Assembly (NCBI RefSeq): GCF_020733635.1 | Contig: NZ_JAJFZL010000001.1 | Span: 992,001 to 1,056,000, forward strand | Origin: Nocardia spumae | GTDB taxonomy: Bacteria; Actinomycetota; Actinomycetes; Mycobacteriales; Mycobacteriaceae | Direction: 5' to 3' | Length of the DNA stretch: 64,000 nucleotides | Shown: in pieces, positions 45,796 through 58,545 of the stretch | Layout: each line of letters begins with the position of its first letter | Numbering within the stretch: the stretch's first letter is position 1 | The notes under the pieces: generated by a model | The model's database searches: none | What the model saw: only the letters and a program-made list of their open reading frames with translations | What the model was told of the DNA's origin: nothing | Translations under genes and position numbers: made by a program

Positions 45796-48700
45796 CGACC
45801 GGAGCGAATCCCGTTGTCGCCGGCACAGACCCGAATCTGGTTGCTGAACCGCATCGATCCCGGCTCGGCGCGGTACAACATTCCGTTCGCGCTGCGGCTG
45901 TCCGGTGAACTCGACGAGGTGGCGCTGGCGGAGGCGGTGACCGATGTGCTGACCCGCCACGAGTCATTGCGCACGGTCTTCCCGGAGGACGCCCGGGGAC
46001 CGCACCAGCGCATCCGTGCGATCGGGGAGTGCGCCGCGCTGACCCTGCGCACGGTCGACGCCACCGATACCGACCTCGAACTCGCCGCCGCCGCGGCTCG
46101 GGGTTTCGATCTGCGCCACGATATTCCGCTGCGCGTCGACGCGTTCCGGATCGCACCGACCGAGCACATTCTGCTGGTGGTCGCCCACCACATCGCCGCC
46201 GACGGCGTGTCCACCGGGCCGCTGGCCCGCGACCTGATGACGGCCTACGCGGCGCGCCGCGCCGGTGCCGCCCCGGCATGGCAGCCGCTGCCCGTGCAGT
46301 ACGCGGACTTCGCGCTGTGGCAGCACGAGGTACTCGGCCGGGCCGACGATCCCGAATCACGGCTCGCCCGGCAGATCGATTTCTGGCGTGACGAACTGGC
46401 CGATCTGCCCGCGGTGCTCGACCTGCCCGGGGATCGCCCGCGCCCGGCGGTCGCCTCCGGAGCGGGTGCGGCCGTCGAATTCCGCGTGCCGGCCGACCTG
46501 ACCGCGGCGCTCGAGGCATTGGCCCGGCGCACCGGAGTCTCGCTGTTCATGGTGGTGCACGCCGCCTATGCCGCCGTACTCGCCAAGCTCTCCGGTACCG
46601 AGGATCTGGCCATCGGCACGCCGATCGCCGGCCGTTCCGCACAGGCCCTCGACGACCTGGTCGGCATGTTCGTCAACACACTGGCGCTGCGCACTCGGGT
46701 GCGCGCACGAGACCGGTTCGGGGAGCTGCTGGCCCAGGTCCGCGAGCACGACGTCCGGGCCTTCGCGCACGCCGATCTGCCCTTCGATCGGGTGGTCGAG
46801 GAACTCGATCCGGAGCGGTCGGCGGCCTATGCGCCGATCGTGCAGGTGCTGCTGTCGTTCGAGCAGCGCGCCGAGACCGCCCTGCGACTGCCGGGGCTCG
46901 ACGTGTCGGACCATCCGCTCGCCAATCCGGGCGCGCAATTCGACCTGGCGCTGGCGCTGTCGGAGATCGACGGTCCGGACGGCCGCGTCCTGCACGCGGT
47001 ATTGCGTTATGCCACCGATCTTTTCGACGAGGACACGGTGCACGGGTTCGGCCGCCGGCTGTTGCGGCTGCTGACGGCGGTGACCACCGATCCGGATATC
47101 CGCCTCGGTGACATCGACCTGCTCGAGGTATCGGAACGCCTGCAGGTGCTCGATATCTGGAATGCCACCGAAACCGAGATCGACCGCACCGCAACCCTTC
47201 CCGGCCTGTTCGACGCTCAGGCCGCGCGCTCGCCGCACGCCCCCGCCCTCACCTTCGAGGGGACGACTGTGTCCTACGCCGACTTCGCCGCCGAGGTGAA
47301 TCGGCTGGCCCGGCACCTGATCGCGTGCGGTGTCGGTCCGGGATCGCTGGTGGCGCTGCATATGCGGCGATCCCGGGAGCTGGTTGTCGGCATGTACGCG
47401 GCCCTGGCCGCCGGTGCGGCGTATGTGCCGTTGGATCCGGAGCATCCGGTGGAGCGGGTGCGCTACGTCCTCGATATCGCGCGGCCGGAATGTGTGCTGA
47501 CCACCTCGGCGGTGCCGGTGATCGATTTCCCGGACGGTCTGCCCGTGATCGCTGTGGACGGGCTGGATCTCTCAGGTTTCGCCGATGGTCCGCTGGTCGA
47601 TGCGGAGCGGTTGTGTCCGTTGCGGTCCGAGCATGTGGCGTATGTGATTTTCACGTCGGGTTCGACGGGTCGTCCGAAGGGTGTGGCGGTGAGTCACGGG
47701 GCGATTGTGAATCGTTTGGTGTGGATGCAGTCGGAGTACTGCTTGGGTGTCGATGATGTGGTGTTGCAGAAGACTCCGGTGACTTTCGATGTGTCGGTGT
47801 GGGAGTTGTTCTGGCCGTTGCAGGTGGGTGCGCGGTTGGTGGTGGCGCGTCCGGATGGTCATCGTGATCCGGGGTATTTGTCGCGGTTGATGGTGGAGGA
47901 GTCGGTGACGACGGCGCATTTCGTGCCGTCCATGCTCGCCGTCTACCTCAGCGCGCTGCTCGATCGGACGGCGGCGGCGCCCACCGCGCTGCGCCGCGTC
48001 TTCACCTCCGGCGAGGCACTGGATGTGACCACCGCCGCGCGCTGGCGCGAACTGTGCGGGGCCGCCCTGCACAATCTGTACGGTCCGACCGAGGCCGCGG
48101 TGGATGTGACCTTCCACGAGGTGACCGCCGCCGACTCGGTGACCGTGCCGATCGGCCGCCCGGTCGCCAATACCCGCGTCTACGTGCTCGATTCGTGCTT
48201 GCGTCCGGTCCCGGTGGGGGTCACCGGCGAGCTCTACCTGGCCGGCGCCCAATTGGCCGAGGGATACCTCGCCCGGCCGGATCTGACCGCCGATCGTTTC
48301 GTCGCCGATCCGTTCCATACCGGCGCGCGCATGTACCGCACCGGCGATATCGCCCGGTGGCGCGCAACGGGTGAGCTGGAGTACGTGGGCCGATCGGACT
48401 TCCAGGTGAAGGTGCGCGGTCTGCGCATCGAACTCGGGGAGATCGAGAACGCCCTGCGTGAACAGGACGGTATCGCCGCGGCGGTGGCTGTGGTGCGCGA
48501 CGACAACGGCACCGGTGATCGGATCGTGGCCTACGTGGTGGCCGAGTCCGGCCGCCGTGTCGACAGCGACCGGCTACGGGCCGAATGCGCCCGGCGACTA
48601 CCGGAGTACATGGTCCCCGCCCTGATCGTCACGCTGGACGCGTTGCCGCTCAACACCTCCGGCAAACTGGATCGCAAGGCCCTGCCGGAGCCGGTCTTCC

Positions 48701-48975
48701 TCCCGCTGACCTATCGTGCCCCCACCACGCGCGCCGAGCAGGCCGTCGCCGCGGCCTACACCGAACTGCTCGGGCTCGACCGCGCCGGGCTCGACGACGA
48801 CTTCTTCGCTCTCGGCGGCAACTCGCTGACCGCCACCCGGGTCGCGGCCCGGCTGGGTACCGAATTCGACGCCGACCTGCCCGTGCGCCTGATCTTCGAC
48901 GCTCCGACCGTCGCCGGATTCGCCGCGCGCATAGCGGAATTCGCCGGTCGTGGCACCGGCGTGCCACTGGTCGCG
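45796..48975 (+). other. NRPS2 module 10: C-A(Ser)-T
   Basis: C10 has HHIAADG. The A10 code is DVWHFSLVDK (Ser). It contains the right copy of the 549-bp repeat, 3,168 bp (exactly 1,056 codons) after the copy in module 9. T10 has LGGNSL. Confidence 0.87.
47407..47955 (+). repeat. 549-bp direct repeat, copy in module 10
   Basis: The second copy of the 549-bp tract. Synonymous sites are also identical, so the copies were homogenised recently. The flanking sequences of modules 9 and 10 differ at many synonymous positions. Confidence 0.9.
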
Positions 48976-51900
48976 CGCCCCCGCCCCGACCTCGTCCCGC
49001 TCTCGCCGGCCCAGCAGCGCATGTGGTTCCTGAACCGCTTGGACCCCGACCAGAGTGTGCACAACATCCCGGTCGCGCTGCGACTGACCGGCACGCTCGA
49101 GTTCGGCGCCCTGGCGGCGGCCCTCGCCGATACCGTGGCGCGCCACGAGACGCTGCGCACCGTCTACCCGGATATCGGCGGCATCGGCTACCAGCAGATC
49201 CAGCCCGCCGATCACGTGCCGGTGCTGTCGCGGCTGCACGGCGGCGATATCGCCACGGTCGTCGGCGAATTCGTGGCCGCACCCTTCGATGTGACCACCG
49301 CGGTCCCGCTGCGGGTGGGCGTGCTGGCCACCGGTGCGGCCGATGAGCACATCCTCGTCCTCGTCGTCCATCACATCGCGGCGGACGGCTTCTCGATGGC
49401 GCCGCTGGCCCGCGACCTCGCCGCGGCCTATGCCGCACGCAGTACCGGCGCGGCGCCGGCCCTCCCCGCGCTTGCGGTGCAGTACGCCGATTACGCACTG
49501 TGGCAGCGCGAGGTGCTCGGTGACGAATCCGATCCGGAGTCCCCGGCCGCGGCAGCGCTGCGCTTCTGGCGAGATCAGCTGCGCGGCCTGCCGACCCGGC
49601 TCGAACTGCCCACCGACCGGCCCCGCCCTGCCGTCGCCGGCCATGCCGCCGCCACCGCGACGGTGGACTTCGACGCGCGGTTGCGCGCCCGGCTCGAGGA
49701 GTTGGCCGCCCGCTACGAGTGCACGCCGTTCATGGTGGTGCACGCCGCGCTCGCGGTCCTGCTCGCGCGGATGTCGGGCACCGGCGATATCGCCGTCGGC
49801 GCCCCGGTCGCCGGACGTGGCGCGGCCGTGCTCGACGAGCTCGTCGGCATGTTCGTCAACACGCTGGTGCTGCGCACCGAAGTGACCGGCGCACAGCGGT
49901 TCTCGCAGCTGCTGCGGCAGGTTCGCGAACGCGATCTGGCCGCCTTCGGCCACGCCGACATCCCGTTCGAGCGACTGGTGGAGGTCCTCGACCCGCCGCG
50001 CTCCCAGGCCCACCATCCGCTGTTCCAAGTGGCGTTGTTCTTCCAGAATCTGGCGCCGGTAGCGCTGGAACTCGGCGACCTGTCCGTCGGGGAGGTGCTC
50101 CTGGACACCGCCGTGAATCCGTTCGACCTGCAGGTCACCGTCACCGAGCGGGAGATCGGATTCACTTATGCGACAGATCTTTTCGATCCGTCGACCGCCG
50201 AGGCCCTGGCCACCCGCTTCCTCGCCGTACTCACCGCCGTGGCCGAGGATCCGGAGCGCGTCGTCGGCGATATCGATCTGTTCGCCCCCGGGGAGTGCGA
50301 GCGCGTACTCACCGAATGGAATGCCTCGGCGCACCGGGGTTTCGGCGAGGAACTGCTGCTCGACGAGTTCGAGGCCCAGGCCGCGGTCGCCCCGCAGCTG
50401 GTCGCGGTGCGCTACGTTCCCGACGACGGTTCCGAGCCGGCCGTCCTGACCTACGGCGAGCTGGACAGCCGCAGCAATCGCCTCGCCCGGCATCTGATCG
50501 CCGCCGGAGTGGGACCGGAATCCTTGGTGGCCCTGTCGATTCGGCGCTCACCGGAGCTGGTCGTGGCGATGTACGCGGTGCTGAAGGCCGGTGGGGCCTA
50601 CGTGCCGATCGATCCGGATCACCCGGCGCAGCGCATCGCCCACATCCTCGATACCGCCCGGCCCGCGGTGCTGCTGTCGGCCACCGGCGCGACCGTGCCC
50701 TTCGACGGTCCGGTCGTGCTGGTCGACACCGTCGCCCTGGACGCGTACGCCGATGATCCGATCGCGGTGAACGAGCGCCACACCCCGATGTACGCGGCCC
50801 ATCCGGCATATGTGATCTTCACGTCCGGATCGACCGGAAAACCCAAGGGCGTCACGGTCTCACACGCCGCGATCGTCAACCAGACCACCTGGATGCAGGC
50901 CGAATATCGGTTCACCGCGGCGGATGTCTACCTGCAGAAAACCGCCACCACCTTCGACGTCTCGCTGTGGGGGTACTTCCTGCCGCTGCGGATCGGCGCC
51001 ACTCTGGTGCTGGCCGGCCCCGACGGTCACCGCGACCCGGGATATCTGGCCGAGGTCATCGCGGACAACGGGGTGACGGTCACCGATTTCGTTCCGTCCA
51101 TGCTCAGCGTGTTCGCCGCCCAGGCCCAGCCCGCCCAGGTGCGATCGCTGACCAGGGTGTTCGTCATCGGTGAGGCGCTGCCCGCCGAGACGGTGCGGGC
51201 GTTCGGCGTGATCAGCTCCGCGCGGCTGCACAACCTGTACGGACCCACCGAGGCGGCGGTGTCCATCACCCACCGCGATGTGACCGGTGTGGTGGACCGT
51301 CCCGCGCTGCCGATCGGTAGCCCCGAATGGAACAGCCGGGTCTACGTCCTCGATTCGCGGCTGCGGCCCACCCCGCCCGGCGTCGCGGGCGAGCTCTATC
51401 TGGCGGGCGCCCAGCTGGCTCGCGGATACCACGGCCGCGCCGACCTCACCGCCGACCGGTTCGTCGCGAACCCGTTCACCTCGGGCGCGCCGGGAGACGA
51501 GCACGGGTCGCGCATGTACCGCACCGGTGACCTGGCGCGCTGGGATACCAGCGGCGCCACACCGGAACTGGTGTATCTGGGCCGCACCGACTTCCAGCTG
51601 AAGTTCCGTGGTCAGCGCATCGAACTCGGTGAGATCGAAGCGGTGCTGGCCGCGGTGCCGGGTATCGCCGCGGCCGCGGTGCGGCTGGTGCCGGGGCCGG
51701 GCGGTGACCATCTGATCGGATTCGTGACCGTGACCGCGACCGCACCCGACCTGGAAGCCCGGGTGCGGCGAGCCGCCGCCGCGGATCTGCCCGGATATAT
51801 GGTGCCGTCCGCGGTGGTGGTGCTGGACGCGTTCCCGCTCAACGCCTCCGGGAAGCTGGACCGGGCGGCGCTGCCCGATGCGGCCGACCCGCGAGTGGCG

Positions 51901-52197
51901 GCGGTATTCGGCGGTGGTGACTTCCGCGCACCGGCCACCGCGGACGAACGACTGGTCGCCGAGGTCTTCGCGCAGGTTCTCGGCATCGAGCGGGCCGGCG
52001 CCGACGACGACTTCTTCGCACTGGGCGGTAATTCGCTCGTCGCGACCCGGGTACTGGCGAGGCTGGGGGAGCGGCACGGCCGCCGGATCCCGGTGCGCAC
52101 CCTGTTCGAACATCCGACCGTCGCGGGCCTCGCGGTGGCGATGAACGGCGCGGGCGACGGTGCGGGCACCGAACTGGCCGGACCGGTCGCCGGTGAG
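48976..52197 (+). other. NRPS2 module 11: C-A(unassigned, Asp278)-T
   Basis: C11 has HHIAADG. The A11 code reads DVWDFILVSK, one residue from module 7, with the same FDVSLWGYFLPL region; both probably load the same residue. T11 has LGGNSL. Confidence 0.8.
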
Positions 52198-55100
52198 CGG
52201 CCGGACACCGTGGCGCTGGCACCGGTCCAGCAGGGTATGTGGTTCCTGAATCGGCTCGATCCGGATTCGGCCGCCGACAATATCGCGGTCGCGGTCCGCA
52301 TCCTCGGCGATCTGGACGCCGCGACCATGCGCGGCGCCTTCGCCGATGTGGTCGCCCGGCACGAGGTGTTGCGGACCCACTATCCGCTCGATGCCGAGGG
52401 TTCGCCCTCACAGGTGGTGCTGACCCCGGAGCGGGCGGGCGTCGAATTCGCGGAGCTGACCGATTCGGCCTCGATCGCCGAATTCGCCGGGCGCGGATTC
52501 GACGTGACGGTCGCACCCCCGGTGCGGGCGCTGCTGATCCGCGAATCCGAGACCAGCCACGTCTTCGTCGTGGTCGTGCACCACATCAGCGCCGACGGAT
52601 ACTCGCTGAATCCGCTGGTGCGCGATCTGATCGCCGCCTATCTGGCCCGTCGCGCCGGTACCGCGCCGGACTGGCCGGACCTGAGCGTGCAGTACGCGGA
52701 TTACGCACTGTGGCAGCGCGAATCACTGGACGCGGTGGAAACCGAGCAGCTGGACTTCTGGACCCGCACTCTGGCGGAGCTGCCCACCGAACTCGCCCTG
52801 CCGACCGATCGTCCGCGCCCGCCGCTGGCATCACGCCAGGGGGCGGTGGAGCGCGGCCGGATCGACGGTGCCGTGGCCGCGGCCGTCCAGCGCATCGCCA
52901 CGGCGCACGGCGCGACCCCGTTCATGGTGTGGCACGCCGCGCTGACAGTCCTGCTGGGCCGGCTGTCCGGCGCGGACGATATCGCGGTCGGCACCCCGGT
53001 CGCGGGGCGCGGGGCCAGTGCGCTCGACGATCTGGTGGGTATGTTCGTCAACACGCTGACCCTGCGTACCCGGCCGCACCCCGAGCAGAGCTTCAGCGCG
53101 CTGCTCGATCACACCCGTGAAGTGGATCTCGCCGCCCTCGCCCATGCGGCCCTGCCGTTCGACCGGGTCGTCGACGCCCTCGGCGTGACTCGCACCGCGG
53201 CCCGGAATCCGCTGTTCACGGTCTCGCTGAGCTATCTGAACCTCGGCGCCCGGACCCACGCGGTGCCGGGGTTGATCCTCGAACCGGTCGAATTCGACCG
53301 CCCGGTGGCCAAATTCGATCTGCAGTTCACGGTGTCGGACGTACTCGATGCCGACGGCCACCTGCCGCTGGAACTCACCTATGCCACCGATCTGTTCGAT
53401 CCCGCCACCGCCGCCGGGCTCCTGCGCCGGCTGGGCCGGGTGATCGGTGCCGTCGTCGCCGAACCGCAGCGGCCGATCGGTGAGATCGAACTGCTGTCAC
53501 CGGCCGAACGCACAGCCCTGCTCGGCATCCGCCCGCGTCTCCGCACCGAGCCGGGCACCCTGGCGACATTCCTCACCGAGACGGTCCGGCACAACCCCAC
53601 CGGGATCGCACTGTCGGACGGCGGCCACGAGCTGACCTATGCCGAACTGGATGCCGAATCCACTCGGCTGGCCCGGGTTCTGATCGAATCCGGTGTCGGC
53701 GCCGAGGATTTCGTGGCCATCGCGATCACCCGCTCCCTCCGGTGGATCGTCGCGTGGTGGGCGGTGGCGAAGTCCGGCGCCGCCTTCCTCCCGGTCGATC
53801 CGGACTATCCGGCGGACCGGATCGCGCATATGCTCGCCGATTCCGGTGCGGCCGTGGGTATCACCACCGTCGACGACTCCGATGCCCTGCCCGCGACGGC
53901 GCGGCGGCTGGTGCTCGACGATCCGGAAACGGCCGCGCGGCTGCGTGCCGTGTCCGCCGATCCGATCGCGGAACACGAACTGGTGCGCCCGGTGCGTCCG
54001 GAGCATCCGGTGTGGATGATCTACACCTCCGGCACCACCGGCACGCCGAAGGGCGTGGTCGTGAGCCACGCCGGCGTCGGTGCGATCGTCGCCGCGCATC
54101 GTCGGCACTACCGCGTCGATCCGGACGCCCGGGTGCTGCACGCCTCCTCACCGAGCTTCGACGCCTCGATGCTGGAACTGCTGATGGCCTTCGCGGGTGC
54201 GGCCACCGCGGTGATCGCGCCGGTCGGCGTGTACGGCGGCGCGGAACTGACCGAACTGCTACGCGCCCAGCGTATTTCACATGCCTTCATCACCCCGTCG
54301 GTGCTGCGGACTCTCGATCCGGCGGTGCTGCCGCGGCTGCGGCGGCTCACGGTCGGCGGCGAGTCCTACGCCTCCGACCTCGTGGAGCGCTGGGCCGGCG
54401 ATCGCGAATTCCACAACACCTACGGGCCCACCGAAACCACCGTCTTCGCGACCGTGAGCGCGGTGAAACGGCCCGGCGACCCGCTCGATATGGGCGCCCC
54501 GATCGACGGTATGTCGGCGGTGGTGCTGGACGAGCGGTTGCGTCCCGTGCCGGTCGGGGTCACCGGTGAGCTGTATCTGCGCGGGCCCGGTCTGGCGCGC
54601 GGCTATCACGCCCGCCCGGCCTTGACGGCGCACCGGTTCGTCGCCGATCCGTACGGTCCAGCCGGACAACGGCTCTACCGCACCGGCGATCTGGTGCGCT
54701 GGCTGCGGCGCGACGACGAGTACGTCATCGAGTACGTGGGTCGTTCCGACCATCAGGTGAAGGTGCGCGGCCTGCGCATCGAACTGGGGGAGATCGACGC
54801 GGTGCTCGGTGCGCACGAATCGGTCGGCTTCGCCGCCACCATCGGCCATCGTGACGCCTCGGGGGAGACCGCGCTGGTCTCGTATGTGGTTGCCGCGCCG
54901 GGACATACCGTCGATGTCGAGGCCCTGGTGGATCATGCCGCCCGGAGCCTGACCGCCTACATGATCCCCGCCGCGGTCATGGTGATCGACCACATTCCGC
55001 TCACGCCGACCGGCAAGCTGGACCGCAAGGCCCTGCCCGAACCGGTATTCCGGATCGCCGAGTTCCGGGCGCCGCGCACGGCCGTCGAGGCCACCGTCGC

Positions 55101-55335
55101 CGAGATCGTCGCGGGTGTGCTCGGCCTCGCCGAATCCCGTCGGGTGGGAGTGGACGACGACTTCTTCGCCCTCGGCGGAAACTCGCTCACCGCAACCCGA
55201 TTGGCGGCCCGGCTGGGTGCGGCCTTCGACCGCGCGGTGCCGGTGCGGACGATCTTCGAACATCCGACCGTCGCGGCCCTGGCCGCCGCGATCGCGGCGG
55301 CCGACGGTGCGCCGGCACGGCCGGCCCTGACCCCG
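52198..55335 (+). other. NRPS2 module 12: C-A(unassigned)-T
   Basis: C12 has HHISADG and starts with the slightly divergent ALAPVQQGMWFLN. A12 belongs to the group lacking Trp239 (FDASMLELL, AFITPSVL); the code reads DALFLVTVFK. The A3 motif is TSGTTGTPKG rather than [11 protein letters not shown]12 has LGGNSL. Confidence 0.78.
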
Positions 55336-58300
55336 CGGTCGATGGACGGTCCGGCTCCGCTGTCGCCGGCCCAGCAGCGCATGTGGTTGCTGAACCGGAT
55401 GGACGAGCAGTCCGCCGCCTACACCATCCCGCTGGCCATGCGCCTGAGCGGCGATCTCGACAGCGCCGCGCTGTCGGCGGCCGTCGCCGATGTGGTCGCC
55501 CGGCACGAGGTGCTGCGCACCGTGTATCCGCAGACGGATGCCGGTCCGGTGCAGGTCGTGCTGCCGGTGGCCGACGCTCCGGTGCCACGGCTGGATCCGG
55601 TGCCGCTGCCGGGGCACGCGGTGGTCGCGGCGGTGTCGGAATTCGTCACCACCGCCTTCGATGTGACCACCGCGGTGCCGCTGCGGGCCCGGCTGTTCGC
55701 CCTCACCGACACACCCGGCACCGAACATGTGCTGGTCGTGGCCGTGCATCACATCGCCGCCGACGGATCCTCGCTGGTCCCGCTGGCCCGTGACGTGATG
55801 ACCGCCTACGCCGCCCGGCGAGCCGGTTCGGCACCCGGCTGGGCGCCGCTGCCGGTCCAGTACGCCGATTTCGCGCTGTGGCAACGCGAGGTGCTCGGCG
55901 CGGAGGACGATCCCGCATCGACCGCCGCACGCCAGCTCGGGTATTGGACCGAGACCTTGGCCCAGCTGCCCGATCAGCTGGCGCTGCCCACCGATCGACC
56001 CCGCCCCGCCACGGTCTCCACCGCCGGTGACAGCGTCGATTTCACTGTGGACGCGGCGCTGCACGCCCGGCTGGTCGAGATCGGTCGCGGCCGGGGCGCG
56101 ACCCTGTTCATGGTGGTGCACGCCGCCTACGCGGCCCTGCTGGCGCGGCTGTCGGCCACCACCGATATCGCGGTCGGCACCCCGATCGCGGGCCGCGGTG
56201 ACAAGGCGCTCGACGATCTGGTCGGCATGTTCGTCAACACCCTGGTGCTGCGCACCCGGGTCGACCCGGCCACCGGATTCGCCGACCTGCTCACGGCCGT
56301 GCGCGATGGCGACCTGGCCGCCTTCTCCCATGCCGACATCCCGTTCGAACGACTGGTGGAGGTACTCAATCCGGTCCGGTCGACCGCACGGCATCCGCTG
56401 TTCCAGGTCGGTTTCTCCTTCCACAACCAGGCGGCCGCGGAATTCGCCCTGGACGGACTGACCGTCGGCGCGGCGGATTTCGACACCGCGGTCTCCCAGT
56501 TCGATCTGCATCTGGTCGTGACCGATCGCTACGACGAATCCGGTGCTCCCCTCGGCATGGCCGCCTCGATCACCTACGCGACCGCGTTGTTCGACGCCGC
56601 CACCGTCGACGGCTTCGCCGCCCGGCTGGTCCGGCTGCTGGAGGCGGTGTGCGCGGATCCGTCCACCGCGATCGGCGCGATCGATCTGCTCGCGCCGCAC
56701 GAGCGCGTCCGGATGCTGGAGACCTGGAACGACACCGGCGACGCGACCATCGCCGCGACCACCCTGCCCGAACTGTGGAACACCACGGTGCGTGTGCGCG
56801 GTGCGGCGCCGGCACTGATCATCGATGGCGACGGCAGCACGCGAGTGACCTACGCCGAGCTCGCGGCCGAGGTGAATCGGCTCGCGCGACACTTGATTTC
56901 GCTGGGCGTGGGCCCGGAGACGCGGGTCGCGCTGGCACTGCGCCGGTCCCGGGAACTGATCGTCGCCATGTACGCGGTGAGCGTCGCCGGTGGCGCGTAT
57001 GTGCCCGTGGATCCGGATCAGCCGGCCGAACGCGTCGACTACATCCTGCGCACGGCCGAACCGCTGTGCGTGCTGACCGCCGGATCGGCCGCGGAGTCGG
57101 TGCGTGGCACGGGATTCCCGATCGTCGATCTCGGCGCCGTGGACCCGGCCGGGCTGTCCGCCGAGCCGGTCGACGATCGAGACCGCCGCGCGCCGTTGCG
57201 TCCGCAGCATCCCGCGTACGTCATCTTCACCTCCGGATCCACCGGACGCCCGAAGGGTGTCACCGTCGGCCACGGCGCGGTGACCAACCAATTGCTGTGG
57301 AAGAAAGCGGAATTCGGCCTCGGCGCGGATGATGCGGTGCTGCTGAAGACCGCCGCCACCTTCGATCTCTCGGTGTGGGAGTTCTGGTCCGCCGCCGTCG
57401 CCGGAGGACGGCTGGTCGTCGCCGGGCCGGACGCGCATCGCGATCCGGTCCAGCTGCACCAGCTGATGGCGCGTGAACACGTGACCACCCTGCACGCGGT
57501 GCCGTCGATGCTGGACGCCCTGCTCACCGTGGCGGACGGTCGCCTGCCCGAATCGTTGCGGCGGGTCCTCGCCATCGGTGAGGCGCTGCCCGCGGCGACG
57601 GCGCAGCGGATGCGGCGCGGCAGTACCGCCGCCCTGTACAACCTCTACGGTCCGACCGAGGCCGCGGTCTCGATCACGGCGCATGCGGTCGGCGATGCCG
57701 ACACCGCGGTCGTGCCGATCGGCCGCCCCGAGGCGAACAGCGCGGTGTACGTGCTGGATTCACGATTGCAGCCGGTGCCGGTGGGTGTACCGGGTGAGCT
57801 GTATCTGGCCGGTGCGCAGCTGGCGCGCGGTTATCACGGCCGGTCCGAGCTGACCGCCGAGCGGTTCGTGGCCGATCCGTTCGCGCCCGGGACGCGCATG
57901 TACCGCACCGGCGATGTGGTGTGCTGGACCGCCGCCGGCGAACTCGAGTATCGGGGCCGCACCGACTTCCAGGTGAAGGTCCGGGGCTTCCGGATCGAAC
58001 TCGGTGAGATCGAGGCGGCGCTGCGTGCCCTGCCCGCCCTCGCCCAGGTCGCGGTGCTCGCGGTCGCGGATCCGCGCACCGCCGATCGGCTGGTCGCCTA
58101 CCTCGTCCCCGCCGCTGCCGAGGTCGACGTCGCCGAGGTGAGAACCGCGCTGGCGCGGACACTTCCGTCGTACATGGTTCCGGAGGCGTTCGTCGTGCTC
58201 GACGCGTTGCCGCTGACCGTGAACGGCAAACTCGACCGCGCCGCCCTGCCGCGCCCGGAATTCGCGGCCGCCGCCTACCGTGCTCCGGCCACCCCGGCGG

Positions 58301-58545
58301 AACAGGCGATCGCGCGGATCTACGCCGAGGTGCTGGATGCGCCGCGGGTCGGCGCCGATGACGACTTCTTCGCCCTCGGTGGCAATTCGCTGCTCGCCAC
58401 CCAGGTCGCCGCCCGGCTCGGCGCCGCATCGGACACCCGGATTCCGGTGCGGCTGCTGTTCGAGGCGTCGACCGTCGCCGCGCTGGCGGTGCGCCTGAAC
58501 AGCCACATCGGCGCCGGCGACCGGGTCGCCCTCACCGCGGGCGTC
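55336..58545 (+). other. NRPS2 module 13: C-A(unassigned)-T
   Basis: C13 has HHIAADG. The A13 code reads DLWHLILVSK, one residue from module 5, with the same FDLSVWEFW region. T13 has LGGNSL. Confidence 0.8.
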